Positions 43,338 through 54,630 of a DNA stretch of 64,000 nt are shown piece by piece; within the stretch, counting starts at the first letter, position 1; each line of letters begins with the position of its first letter. The notes beneath the pieces were generated by a model. It worked only from the letters and a program-made list of their open reading frames with translations. It had not been told where the DNA came from and ran no database searches. The DNA is from Heterodera schachtii (taxonomy: Eukaryota > Nematoda > Chromadorea > Rhabditida > Heteroderidae), in assembly GCA_023374025.1 (NCBI GenBank), contig SIJG01000009.1, forward strand, positions 217,591 through 281,590, read 5' to 3'. Position numbers and translations under genes: made by a program.

Positions 43338-43880
43338 AAAGGGCGTCTGAATGTTTTGTGGAAATGAATTTTTGGCACTTGACAAATGGTCGATCATTTC
43401 GAATGAAAATTGTTGTTTTGATACATTTTTCTGCTCTTAAAAATTGTTCTTTTTTATATTTGTTCGACAAATTTCCGTCTAAAACATTTGCGCCATATGT
43501 CCAAAATTAGATTCAAATTAAACAATTTTTTAAGCTTATAGTCTAAAAGTATTAAACTTAAGAAAACCTTATTAGGAGAATTGCATGTGCCTCTAACATG
43601 AATTTTTTTAACTTATCTACTTTTTTTGGATTTTATGACCTTTTGTTTTTTGACAAGATTTGAAATTCAGCAAAGGAAATGTCGAAAAATAAAGTTTGAT
43701 CGGTGAAAAGGCAATTAGCTATTTGGTTGACTTAACAAAAGTTATGACGATTTTTTTGTCAAAAAACAGTATGAGTCGGTTTCATTCTTAGGTAATAGTG
43801 TGTGCGTGCTTTGTTCCCCCATTTTTCAAAAAAAAATTTAAGAACACGAATCCGAAAAATGTCTGGACACCGGTCCAAAG
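43338..43880. other. Intergenic, 3' flank of F-box-like gene
   Basis: Begins with 3'-UTR-like sequence (GACAAATGGTCGATCATTTC). The rest is AT-rich. Nothing coding seen. Confidence 0.4.
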
Positions 43881-44255
43881 CAGGGATGGCACGGAATTCC
43901 TACTTCCGATTTCTGACATTTTTGGGGTCGGAATTCCGACTTCCGAAAAATTTTTGGGCCTCGGAATTCCGATTTCCGAAAAATTTTGGGCCTTCGGAAT
44001 TCCGACTTCCAACATTTTTGGGGTCGGAATCCCGATTTCCGACTTTCGAAAAATTTTGGGCCTCGGAATTCCGATTTCCGAAAAATTTTGGGCCTCCGGA
44101 ATTCCGATTTCCAACTTCCAACGTTTTTGGGGTCGGAATCCCGATTTCCGACTTTCGAAAAATTTTTGGGCCTCGGAATTCCGATTTCCGAAAAATTTTG
44201 GACCCCCGGAATTCCGATTTCCGAAAATTTTTGGGGCCTCGGAATGCCATCCCTG
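43881..44255. mobile_element. hAT-type element with minisatellite core, 375 bp
   Basis: Ends CAGGGATGGCACGGAATTCC and, inverted, CAGGGATGGCATTCCGAGG, flanked by an exact 8-bp direct repeat GTCCAAAG (43873-43880, 44256-44263). The core is an array of units built on GGAATTCCGATTTCCGAAAA plus TTTTGGGCCTC, so all reading frames appear open although it is non-coding. Confidence 0.85.
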
Positions 44256-44263
44256 GTCCAAAG

Positions 44264-45093
44264 TCGAGTTCGGATAAGGTGACTGTCAACCGTTTTTGTC
44301 TTCAGGATGTAAAGAATAAAAAAAGGTTGCCCTTGACCGTTAGCTTTTAAGAGTCGTTGATTGTGCCATGTATCGGTCTTTGACATTAAGTGTGAATTTT
44401 GGTGAAAAAGGATTCGACTTTTTGTTCTAATTCGGTTCCCGTGTTCGAAGCGGGTGCCGAATTTGTGATCAGTAGGGTTATAAGTTGTATGCACTAAAAA
44501 TGCCAAATATGCGTATAAAATAAGCACTAAAAATCCCTCAAATATATCCTAAAACCTGAAAAATGCCTAAATATCTGATATTTTTTAATTTTGAAAACAA
44601 AAAAATATGGGGCGTAAACTGAGACGGTGACAGCGACGCTGCCTGGCGCCGTCGGTTTCTGTTTGCGCGTGTGAAAGGCGTGCTGACGGAGGCGTCCGGA
44701 CGCGGCGGCGAATGGCTGCGGCCGGTGGAAGTGCTCAATTTGGCACCCATGGAATGCACTGACGCACTCATCATGGTTTCAAAATGGGTTTTTTGTGTTG
44801 AATGGGGTGCGCCTTGCTCAACTTTCTTCGGTGGAATTGCTAGGCTTTTGAAATAAAAAAATTTTTTTTTTTAATTTTTTGAAAATTGGGTTTTTAGAAA
44901 AATTTCAAGATAAATTTATCTGATAAAATTTTTTCGAAAAAATCATTATCTGCTAGAAAAAATACTCTAGAAAGTTTAAAAACTCCTAAAAACTTTTCGG
45001 GTGGACGTGGGGAATGAGTTGTTGCTAAAATTTGCGAGCAGAATTATTTTTTTAATTTTTTACTCGTTTTTTGTGAATACTCACAAAGACGTA
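44264..45093. other. Intergenic; one possible orphan exon
   Basis: A GC-rich patch at about 44625-44775 reads on the plus strand as DGDSDAAWRRRFLFARVKGV, then LTEASGRGGEWLRPVEVLNL and APMECTDALIM. Its base composition is coding-like, but I recognise no family and cannot place splice sites. From 44474 (TAGGGTTATAAGTTGTATGC) there is a hAT-like left end without a matched right end. The rest is AT-rich. Confidence 0.3.
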
Positions 45094-45104
45094 CTCTCAA
45101 AGGA

Positions 45105-45957
45105 CCCACAGACAAAGGACCCACAGACAATGGACCCATAAAGACAAAGGACCAACGGACATAGGACCTACAAAGACAGAGGAGCCACAGACAAAGGACC
45201 CACAAAATAATAATTGAATTTTAAATAAAATTTAAAAATAAGCTGTGAGAGATGTTAAAATAAGCTCTGAGAGAAATGCCGGTGACTAATTCTACCCCCA
45301 AAAATGTATTAAAATTATATTTTTATTTTATGTGTCATCTAATTCAGTTTTTTGGTGAAAAAAAAACAGATTAAAATATATTGGAAAATTTTTTCATCAA
45401 CCGCTGAAATAACCGAAACCGGGGACTCTAAAACTGGCATAACAGAAAACCGGGTGTACCGTTTAATAACTGCTGGTCGTGCACTGCCTTACTTAATAAA
45501 TACTGTTAATAAATTTTCGAAATTAATATTTACCACAATTATACCAATACCTCATACAATATAAATCTAAACAATTGTAATGCTAAAACAGGCACTCGTA
45601 CAAAAACGGCCTCGCAAAATGGCCTGGCCCGTAATGCTCATTTTTGGTCGGCCAAAGTTTGATTTTTAAAATTCTCAGTTGGGAGCCCTGGTTAAAAACT
45701 TAATCAAATCAAAAACTTTAACGTAGAAATGCTTTTTATGAACCCCTTTCTTTACAGAATATGTGCAGAAAAACATATAAATCCATACATAACCCTAATC
45801 AATAACATTTTTATTTTCCCAATTTTAATTAAATTATTTTTCTGTGTCCTTTGTCTGTGGGGCCTCTGTCTTTGTGGGCCCTTTGTCTTTGTGGGTCCCT
45901 TGTTGGTGGGTCCTTTATCCGTGGGTCCTTTGTCTGTGGGTCGTTTATCACTGCACC
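45105..45957. mobile_element. Foldback element with 15-nt tandem repeats in both arms
   Basis: The left arm (45105-45210) is a degenerate array of CCCACAGACAAAGGA units and the right arm (45843-45957) is the same array inverted (TCCTTTGTCTGTGGG). CTCTCAAAGGA flanks both sides (45094-45104, 45958-45968); its last bases overlap the repeat unit, so the duplication is somewhere between 6 and 11 bp. The interior (about 630 bp) is AT-rich and has no convincing ORF. Confidence 0.65.
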
Positions 45958-46228
45958 CTCTCAAAGGAGCAAAATCAATTTTTCTCCCCCACATTATCAA
46001 TGTTTAGTGTCAATATATGGCAAGCTGCGCTATAGCTGGGCTTTCTTTTCCGTTTACTGAATTTTATTTTACAATTTTTTAAATATTTTTTGGGAATGGT
46101 CCCAACCAACCGAAACTATTTAAAGGAACGTTCATATAATTCAACGACCTTATCTGAGTTAAATTAAGGCAATTTCATATGATATCGTTAATATTAGTGT
46201 GTGATTAAAATCGAATTGAACAAGAAAT

Positions 46229-47509
46229 ATGTTTAGCATGTGCACAGTTGGCTGTGCAAACGAATGGAATTACCGAGCGCACGTGATCCGCAAGCATCAA
46301 GAAAGCGCCACAGCACCGGCACTTTTTTTGATTTTCTTTTTTAGCGCACAAAAAGTACTCTTTTTTTGCTCACAAAAATTGGCGCAAGAACACATTGTAT
46401 GTGTAGCATTTTATTTATTAATTTTGTTAATGATGCGGTCATTTGTTAAGTGCGGTTTGCCGTCGGACGATGGGTAAATTTGTGTGGATGAATTCGAAAC
46501 GAAGTCGTCTCTTTCCATGCATCAGAGGAAAGGGCATACCGGGGAGCAGCGAGGCAGTCCTTACATCTGCGCGCAGCCAAAAAGAAAGCCTGATCGATTT
46601 GGCAGAATTCGGTATCCATTTTGACCAACTCCGAATCGCAGACCCGATTTCGGACAAAAGTCGAAAATTAAAATTTTTCAGATTTGGTTCAAAATGGTGT
46701 AAATATTGTTCATTGAATTATTAATGAGTTTCTGTTTAATTCCGGTGTATTTTTCGGGTTTTTAGTCTAAAAATGGTTTTAACCATGAAATCAGCATTAT
46801 GCCGGCAAAAAATAAGCATTTTGGTAAAACACTGCAAAATCAGACATCGCTGAAAACCGACACTAGCAGAAGATAAGGAAAGATTGTGAAATTAGGGGTA
46901 AAACAGAATTGTTAAATTTCCTGCAAAATTTTTTTAAATAATTCAATTTTATAAAAACTCGTTTGTTTTTTACACTCAAAAACCTTTTCAAGGGTACCCT
47001 GTCGCCATTTGTTCCGAAAGTCAAACGGCGTGAACATGGCCCTCGGTGAACTCTCATTCGTTGATGGCCAATTCACAAATTTACGCAGGTAATTTACTGA
47101 TATGAAATCAGAAATGTGATTGCTTTAAATTTATGCTTTTTTGGTTTAGTTCAAAAGCAATTTTTTATTAATCCGAGAATTTTTTTAATTTAATACATTT
47201 TGACAAATTTTGAAATTTGTCTTTTTGTTCGAATTCGCTTCCTTGATTCGAAATAGTCGAAATAGATATTATATTCTTGATCAACTGCCTGAAAACCCGA
47301 TCATTTTAACATTTTAAAATTTTGACAAAAATGGTGTGGTACCACCTAAATGAATACATTTCCAGCTCGCAATCAGCGGTGCAGCTGTTCAAGCAAAGTT
47401 TCAGTTTTTGAAATCCTTCGCCATGAGCGTGAGCACGCAGAAGACTTCGGGGACACCGAAAAAGTGCATTATGGAAGCTGCTTTGCAATTATTAATACTG
47501 GCATTTTTT
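46229..47509 (+). pseudogene. C2H2 finger plus Lon-like (S16) gene, decayed copy 1
   Basis: From 46237 (after GTTTAG) a finger reads CTVGCANEWNYRAHVIRKH (Cys-x3-Cys-x8-His-x4-His). Around 46478-46610 a second finger-like stretch reads ICVDEFETKSSLSMHQRKG then HTGEQRGSPYICAQPK, with the second Cys replaced by Phe. Around 47030-47091 GELSFVDGQFTNLRR matches a strand of the Lon protease domain, ending at a GTAATT donor. After the TTTCCAG acceptor at 47366, LAISGAAVQAKFQF begins the protease helix, but about 85 codons covering the catalytic Ser and Lys are missing before HEREHAEDFGD and YGSCFAIINTGIF. Related to the copy at 56390-54631 on the other strand. Non-functional. Confidence 0.6.
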
Positions 47510-48226
47510 GATTTTGATCAATTGTTGTTTTTTCATTTTAAATTTTTTGAACTTAAACATACTTTTGCCTTTTTTAAATGAGATTGTAATATAAAAACAT
47601 ACAATAGTGCCTTTTATAAATGTATGACCGAAAATTATAGCATTTTTGATTTTTCATAATACACTAAAGAAATACCATAATATATTTTACTAAAAAAATA
47701 AAAAACGCATAGATTCTTCGGAATTTTCTTATGCATAGAGGCTTTCCTTTGTCAGCCCGGGAATGTAAAGAAATAGCGGCACAATTGAAGAATGCTAGTA
47801 CTTCACCAAATTCGACAATGATGTATCATCCGAAGCCTCTCGGTCTGTAACGCATGAATCCGAAAGAATTTTTTAACGGAAAGAACTTTGGAGCGAGTTA
47901 TGGATGGGACTGAAATGGCCAAAGGTTTGGGACTGAACCGTCCAAAATCTTGGTATGCACAAAAATGCAACAAAATATTATTAATCGGTTTTTGGACAAA
48001 AAAGAAATTGACGAGAGTTATTGGTCCTCAACAAATCCCTATTTTTGCCAGTGTTAAAAGTGAAATTCGGTCAAATATATGACGTCATATCATGATATGA
48101 CGGAAATTGAAATAGGCCCTGTAGATAATGCTCGGCCTTGTTCGGAGCCCGGAGTCTCGTCCCACCTACTTTACCCTTTTTTCCGTCCGAGGTTTAAAAA
48201 AGGGTTAAGTTTTTGAGACTCATAAT
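47510..48226. repeat. AT-rich region with dispersed palindrome-family sequence
   Basis: About 47770-48060 (GAAGCCTCTCGGTCTGTAAC, ATGGGACTGAAATGGCCAAA) is a decayed half of the large palindrome found at 60611-61605. Short ORFs here arise from that repeat. Confidence 0.55.
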
Positions 48227-48608
48227 TAGAGCTGAGCGGGAATTTTAACAAAAACCGGGACCGGCTTACCGGGACCAGAAAAGCCGGGACCAAGTTTTTC
48301 GACCGGACCAGGACCAATCAGGAAATTTCCCAAGAGAAAAAATATTTGAAAAAAAATTTGAATTTTTGAGTAAGATTTGTTAAAATTTGTCAAAAAATGA
48401 TCAAATATCTGGTTAATTTGTATTAGTCTGTTTAAAAATTAATAAAAATAAAAGTTAAAATATTTTTTATTAATTAAAGTTTCAATTACAGAAAATAACA
48501 GTAAAGAAAATAAGAAAATAACCGTGACTTTTTTTTTTAAAACCGGGACCGGGACCTGAAAAACCCGGGAATTTCCGACCCGGTCCTGGTCGTCCCGCTC
48601 AGCTCTAC
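48227..48608. mobile_element. hAT-type element, 382 bp
   Basis: Inverted ends TAGAGCTGAGCGGGA and TCCCGCTCAGCTCTA with an 8-bp direct repeat, CTCATAAT on the left and CTCATAAC on the right (one mismatch). The interior contains CCGGGACCGG motifs in both halves. Non-coding. Inserted within the repeat region that precedes it. Confidence 0.75.
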
Positions 48609-49362
48609 TCATAACTCTTGTTCAGTTCTTTTTTTGTCAAAAATTCGTTCGGATTCATACATTAGAGACCGAGAGGAATCAATTAGTAGGAATCAATTAG
48701 TATACATTTGTGGAATTTTTGTGCATTTCGAGCAGGGTACCAACTCTGCTGATTTATTTTGATGCTTTTCAAGGAGGCAATTATTCTCCCAAATGAAAAA
48801 AGCGCCGCAAAAACATTTTATTGATTTTTTCATTTGAATAAAATTTTCAAAAGTATTAATTTTGAAAATTTTAGTTGGGAATCCTTGTTTTAAGGCTTTG
48901 GACGGTTCAATCCCAAAGCCATTTATCCACTTCAGTGCCACAACTTTCTCGACTTTTTGTGAAAGTTTCATTTACAACGAGTGGCTTTCCCCCCCCCCCC
49001 CCCCCCCCCTCGCGACTTAAAAAAAATTCTTTAGTCATCCCCGACAAATTTGGTCGAGGATTACTATTATTAAATTGCTTTGAGATTTGATTTTTTTTGA
49101 AAAAAATAAAAACATTTACTAAACCCCAGAAAGCTCTCATTCTCTCCCCATACTTTTTTTTTTGGGGGGGGGGGGGGGGGTCGACCCCCTCTAGTTCGTC
49201 GTAAATGGCTCCGGTAGGAAAATCCGACACTGCAAAATCCGACATCGCTGAAAAATCCGACACTAGCGGAGGATCAGGCACTGGAAAACCAACTTTAAAT
49301 TTTAAAAACATTTTTAATTGTTTGAGTTAACATTTTTAAAATACATATAATAAAGTTATTAT
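48609..49362. other. Intergenic with homopolymer runs
   Basis: Contains a C run near 48991-49008 and a G run near 49164-49181 in inverted orientation, and AT-rich sequence. A short 'cgacactgcaaaatccgacatc' patch near 49230 also occurs near 46840. Nothing coding seen. Confidence 0.4.
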
Positions 49363-49989
49363 TAGGGTTCGAAGTTGTATGATTTTGCATATTTTTTCTG
49401 CGCATATGCTATGAAGAAAGGGGCTCAAAAATAGCATTTCTACGTTAAAATTTTTTGGTTTGGTGAAGGTTTTTAGTGCATATAAAAGCATATTTTGGGG
49501 GTTTTCGAGAATAAATGCATATTTTGCCATTTTTACATTTTTACAGCATATTTTGGCCATTTTTTGGAAATTTTCACAATAAATGTAAAAAGGCGAAAAA
49601 CACACCCCTAAGGATCGACTTTTTTGGAATTTTAAAAAAAATATACCCTTAAAAATCGAAAAATTTTTAATTTTTTGTAAGAAATTTTTGGAAAATTTTT
49701 TTTAATTTTACCATATAAAAAATTTTAAAATTTGGAAATTCAATATTTTTGCAATTGTATAAAAAATGCTCCTTAGCCCTTGTTGTGGTGATTTCAAAAT
49801 CAATTCTTAATTTATACACAATTTTTGGCATTTTTTTGAAAGTTAAAAGCCATTTTTTGGCAGTTTTTAATGCATATTTTAGTGCATATTTGGGTATTTT
49901 TCGGGTTTTTAGAGCATATTTGGGGGATTTTTAATGCATTTTTTATGCGCATATTTGGCATTTTTTAGTGCATACAACTTCGAACCCTA
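49363..49989. mobile_element. hAT-type element, 627 bp
   Basis: Inverted ends TAGGGTTCGAAGTTGTATG and CATACAACTTCGAACCCTA with an exact 8-bp direct repeat GTTATTAT (49355-49362, 49990-49997). The interior is AT-rich with repeated GCATATTTTGG motifs. Non-coding. Confidence 0.85.
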
Positions 49990-49997
49990 GTTATTAT

Positions 49998-50790
49998 ATT
50001 GAAGTTATTTTAAATAAATATTTTTATTGCCAAAACCTATCTAAGGTAGTCATAGATATTCATATTTATTTGTATGCCTTTTTTTGATCCAAAAAATAAC
50101 AAAATAATCTCAGTGATCCTTGGGAAACGAGAATGTAAATAGTGCTTAACAGTTTTTAGCATATGGGAGGGGGATATTCTCCATTTTGCTCCAACCCTCT
50201 ATTCTCGAATCATTCGGTTCCACCCCACCCCCTGAGTTTGTCAATGTCTTTCTGAATAGGGCGAAATTCATGAGAATTCACCTGCTGGACTTAATCCTTC
50301 CCCAGGCAACCTAAGCTTGTCAAATCATTCTTCGTGAAAAATCGACGCTAAAAAACAATTCTCGATAATCCAATTCGAGAATTTTCGAAAAATTTTTTTT
50401 TGTTTTAGAATGAATATGTATTTCCATAATTTGCATATCCCACATTTTTTAACTTTTATCTGCTGCTATTATTTGTTCACACCAATGCCCCTTGGAAATG
50501 GCTGCTGTTATCGCTGGTGCTCTTTTATTTGTCGAGTGACCAAATAAATTCCACAAATTTTTCCCATATTTCCACTTGTGAAAAAAAACAAAAATTTCAT
50601 AAATTTTTTAATATATACTTCTTCCCCTTGTCCATTAAAATTCGATTAACTTTTTCCGCTCAATTGAACTCCTCATAAAAAATTCCCATAAAATTTACTC
50701 TTCCAATTCCATTTCTTTTTTCCAGTTTTCAATCTAAATTTTTGAGCGCCCTAAAAAATTATTTAAGAAAAATTCATCTCCATATGGGGG
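49998..50790. other. AT-rich intergenic
   Basis: No exon, repeat array or element boundary recognised. Confidence 0.35.
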
Positions 50791-52510
50791 CGTGGCGTGA
50801 CATTTTAATTGTTACAATTTTTATTCCACCCTTCACTTTTACAATGGGAACACAATTCAAGTCACACAGAAAATACAATACACCGAAAATACAAGTGTAT
50901 GCTTTTGTTTCCGGTTTTTAAACTGTATTTGTGTTTCATCCTTTCTATAAATAAAACACGGAAAAATACACAGTGTATGCTTTTGATTCCGGTTTCTAAA
51001 CTGTGTTTTTATCCATTCCTTTACAAAACACAATAAATGGGAACACAATCACGATCCAAAACATGGAAACACATTATGCTTTTGTTTCCGGTTTTTAAAC
51101 TGTATTTTTATTCAGTTCCAAAACACAATACCTTTAGAACACAATTACAACTCAAAACATTTCAGGGAAATACAAATTATTTATGCTTTTGATTCCGGTT
51201 TTAAAACTGTATTTTATAAGTGTGTTTTTTTCACCATTTCCACAAACACATTTACAATGGTAAGACATTACTTCTCAAAACACACAAAAAATACACACAG
51301 GTATGCTTTTGCTTCCGGTTTTTAATCTGTATTTTATCCACCCTTTACAAAACACAACACAATGGGAACACAATCACGATCCAAAACACATGGAAACACA
51401 TAAACTATATTTGTATTCATCCTTTCTATAAACAAATTTACAACGGGAACACAATTACAACACAAAACACATGGAAAACACATTCCTTCATTTTTTAAAC
51501 TGTATTTTTTGTATTTTATTCCACCCTTTTCACAAACACATTTACAATAGAAACACAATCAAAACACACACAAAATTCATACAGTGTATGCTTTTGATTC
51601 CGGTTTCTAAACTGTTTTTATTCAGTTTTCAAACACAATACCTTGGGAACACAATTACCGGGCCAGGTCGTTTTCGCGCCGGGTCGTTTTCGCGCCAGCC
51701 TAGTTTTTGAACTATAACTTTTTTTATTGCCGACCAAATCCAACTTTCTTGGTATCATTTGATAGCCCTAAGGATCCTCTATTAGCCTGCAAAATTCCAA
51801 AAAAAATTGTTAATTTTGAACAAACTTATGACCAAAAGTACATCAGAAATCAGGTTTTTCAGTTTTTTTGGCCATAACTTTTTTGAACCTTTACGAAATT
51901 TTTCGCAATTTTACATGCCAATAGAGTATGTGAAGGGCTTTCGAATGATACCAAGAAAGTTAGATTTGGTTGACAATGAAAAAAGTTATAGTTCAAAAAC
52001 TAGGCTGGCGCGAAAACGACCCCGCCCCACAATTACAACTCAAAATACATGGAAAACACACATATGGTTTTAAATCCGGTTTAAACTATATTTGTATTTC
52101 ATCCTCTCAACAAACACAATTACAAATAAAACACAATTACAACACAAAACACACAGAAATTCACTCGTTCAGCATTATATCCGATTTTTTTTTTGTATTT
52201 TTTAATCCTCTCCAAAACACATTTACAATTGGAACACAATTACAGCACAAATAGATTTTGTATGGATTTGATTCCGGTTTTTCAACTGTGTTTTTATCCA
52301 CCTTTTCCAAAACACATAAATGGGAATACAATTACAACGCAAAACACATGGAAAATACACACAGTGTATGCTTTTTATTCCGGTTTTTAAACTGTATTTT
52401 ATTCAGTTTTTTTAAACTGTATTTTATAAATGTGTTTTTGTTTCACCATTTCCACTAACACATTTACAATGGTAACTCAATTACAACACAAAATGCAAGG
52501 AAATACACAT
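50790..52510. repeat. Degenerate minisatellite
   Basis: About a dozen irregular copies of a unit built from GCTTTTGATTCCGGTTT, TAAACTGTATTTT, TTACAATGGGAACACAATTA and CAAAACACATGGAAA, spaced 65-120 bp apart. Interrupted by the 369-bp element at 51659-52027. Apparent ORFs on both strands follow the repeat and are not genes. Confidence 0.8.
51659..52027. mobile_element. Foldback element, 369 bp, in the minisatellite
   Basis: Ends CGGGCCAGGTCGTTTTCGCG and, inverted, GGGCGGGGTCGTTTTCGCG, with an exact 9-bp direct repeat CACAATTAC (51650-51658, 52028-52036). The first 16 nt of the left end are duplicated (GGGTCGTTTTCGCGCC). The arms pair through the dispersed CTTTCGAATGATACCAAGAA repeat. Confidence 0.85.
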
Positions 52511-53190
52511 TATTTATGGAAAAAATTTTTTTTAATTTTTTTGCTGCGGCTTTTTGTCCTGCTCGCAACGAGGGAAATATTGAACTGTCAGCGTCCAAAT
52601 CATTTATTTTAGAGCAAATCGATTTATTATAGTAAATTTTGGCTTTTTTGATGCAGGCGCCAAAAATGATCAAAAAATTGATAAAATTTCTGACAATTCG
52701 ATAAAAATGGTCATTTTTCATAAATTAAAATAGTGCTAGCGCACTAAAAAATTTTAAGATGCGATGCTCAGTCCTTCCATCAAATGTATCCACAAAAATT
52801 GAAGTTTGGTGAAATAATACTTGGAAAAAATCAAAAGAATTCAAAACATATTTTTGCTGGAATTTTTATTTGAAAAAGCCGTTCTGATCAACTTTAAGGC
52901 TGAAATTCACAATAGCGAGTCGGCTATGCTCTACATGAAAAAGTTGTTTCTTGTTTTAAAGTGATTTGATCACTGATACTTCGATATGTTTTCCTTGTAA
53001 GCCTAGGCCTAACATAAAAGCTTAGGCCTAAAAGTTAGCCTTGTACGAGTTGTTATGACAGCATTTGCCAAAGTCGGGGGGGGGGGGGGGATGGGGAGGG
53101 GTTCTAATCGCATTGTGGGTGGGTTAAATATTTTTTTTACATTTGTTTCATTAAAAGTGTTAATGCAATTTTGATGTTTTTCAAACCGGC
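52511..53190. repeat. Decayed foldback arm and G run
   Basis: About 52600-53000 resembles one arm of the 28750-29315 foldback (GGCTATGCTCTACATGAAAA, then AAAGTGATTTGATCACTG). A G run (53077-53090) follows. No gene recognised. Confidence 0.5.
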
Positions 53191-54397
53191 ACTCTCAATT
53201 TTCGGCCATCTATCAGCCGTTCGCGCAGTGTGCCACGTAGGGGTGTGCGAAAACCCAAAAAATAATTTTCGAAAACGAAACGATAATTTTATTTTCACGA
53301 AAACGAATCACGAAACGAAAATTAAAAATTTTAAAACTCGAAAACGAAACGAAAAGTTTTTGTTTTATTTTTATTTTGAAAGTTCTTAGAGGATTGGTGT
53401 CCGCTGTCCCATAGGGGAGGCCGGAAAAAATTGAAATTAATAAATTCAGGGAACCAACTGAAAATTTTCAAATGAGCATTTTGTCGACAAAACCTGCATA
53501 AAAAATTATAAAATTATTCCATTGAAAAAAAATATTTTTGTGATTTTGAGCCAATTTTTTGAGAAAAATCAGGAAATTTGAATTTTTGACCATTTTTAAC
53601 ATATTTTCACTGAAAATTGGCAATTTTATGGGCAGACTTTGAAAATTTTAGGGGAATTTTGTGGGCCGGCGGTGCCGACAGGCGCCACGGGAAGAATTTT
53701 CGAATTTTCAATGAATTTTGTAAAGAAAAATGTGGTATGTAGCATACGAGATGATCTATTTTTTTCAAATAAGTGATTCTTAAGGGTGTAAATATTTTCG
53801 TCTTTTTCTTCCAAATTCCGTCTGATGAAAACGAAACGAAAATTTAAAATTTTAAATACGAAAACGAAACGAAAATTTTTTGACGGACGAAACACTAAAA
53901 CGAAACTCAAAAGGTAACGAAAAAAGGGGACGACATGAAAACGACACGAATTTCGCACACCCCTTGTGCCACGCCTTTGTTACATTGACGAGGAAGAGGC
54001 ACGGGCCGAGGAGTCGGAGGTACGGTAAATGAATGCCTTTTATTGTCATTCAAAAAATCTAAGGTCAGTTAAATGCGAAAACAATTTTAATTTTTTTATA
54101 TGATTAGATAGCCCAAAGATTCTCTATTATTCAGTTAAATTTCAAAAAATTTTATTGAATTTCAAAAATTGAGAGCTCTGCTCGGGATATGCGGTTGAAA
54201 TCGATTCTATTCCCTTCCCAGAGAAAAATGTTGTTTAAAACCCTGATTTATTGGATTTTCTAGAAAACAAACAGTACGACGGTTGCTCGGCGGACTCGGG
54301 CTATTCGGCGGCGTTGCACCTATGGGAGCGACCAAATGAAAAGCTGCAATTTCTTTACATTCCCAAACTGACAAAGGAAGGTCTCCTCCATACATAA
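53190..54397 (+). pseudogene. Unrecognised gene fragment split by a hAT-type element
   Basis: Removing the element at 53238-53965 and one target copy joins NFRPSISRSRSVPR to LCYIDEEEARAEESE in one open frame, ending at a GTACGG donor after 54019. A second plausible exon starts at 54264 after TTCTAG; its best frame reads QYDGCSADSGYSAALHLWE, then LQFLYIPKLTKEG and a TAA, but that frame does not match the donor phase. I do not recognise the protein. The gene structure is uncertain; the interruption itself is well supported. Confidence 0.4.
53238..53965. mobile_element. hAT-type element, 728 bp
   Basis: Inverted ends TAGGGGTGTGCGAAA and TTTCGCACACCCCTT with an exact 8-bp direct repeat GTGCCACG (53230-53237, 53966-53973). 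Both sub-ends carry CGAAAACGAAACGAAAA repeats like the element at 1091-1219. The interior has a GC-rich hairpin patch (GGCCGGCGGTGCCGACAGG) near 53660. Non-coding. Confidence 0.85.
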
Positions 54398-54630
54398 GAA
54401 AATTCCAAATATCTACACGGCTTTCTATTTATATTTCTTAGGCAAAAATTTCATTTCTTTAGTATATGGAAAATTTACAAACTTTAATTTCCTGTCATAC
54501 AGTTGTAAATGCATAAAAATTTTAAAACATTTTTATGTCATTGTTTCTTATGTTTCCAATTTCATTTAGTAAGGCATAAATAAATATTTTTATAGAAAAT
54601 AAAAATTCATTGAAAAAACAATGATCAAAA

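Noticed and set aside
43788..44527. Six overlapping long ORFs on both strands (up to 229 codons) rich in FRKSEFRGPK-type repeats
   Set aside because: They are all readings of the minisatellite core of the hAT-type element at 43881-44255, which happens to lack stops.
45729..46060. Hydrophobic ORFs of LCGPFVFVGPLLVGPL type that look like membrane proteins
   Set aside because: They are the inverted 15-nt repeat array of the foldback element at 45105-45957.
31400..50000. Possible CRISPR-like or array systems suggested by the regular repeats
   Set aside because: Units are contiguous without unique spacers, the DNA is eukaryotic, and the arrays are transposon ends or minisatellites.
50809..52612. 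Numerous 60-95 codon ORFs in the 50.8-52.6 kb region
   Set aside because: Periodic with the minisatellite unit on both strands. No splice or codon signal.
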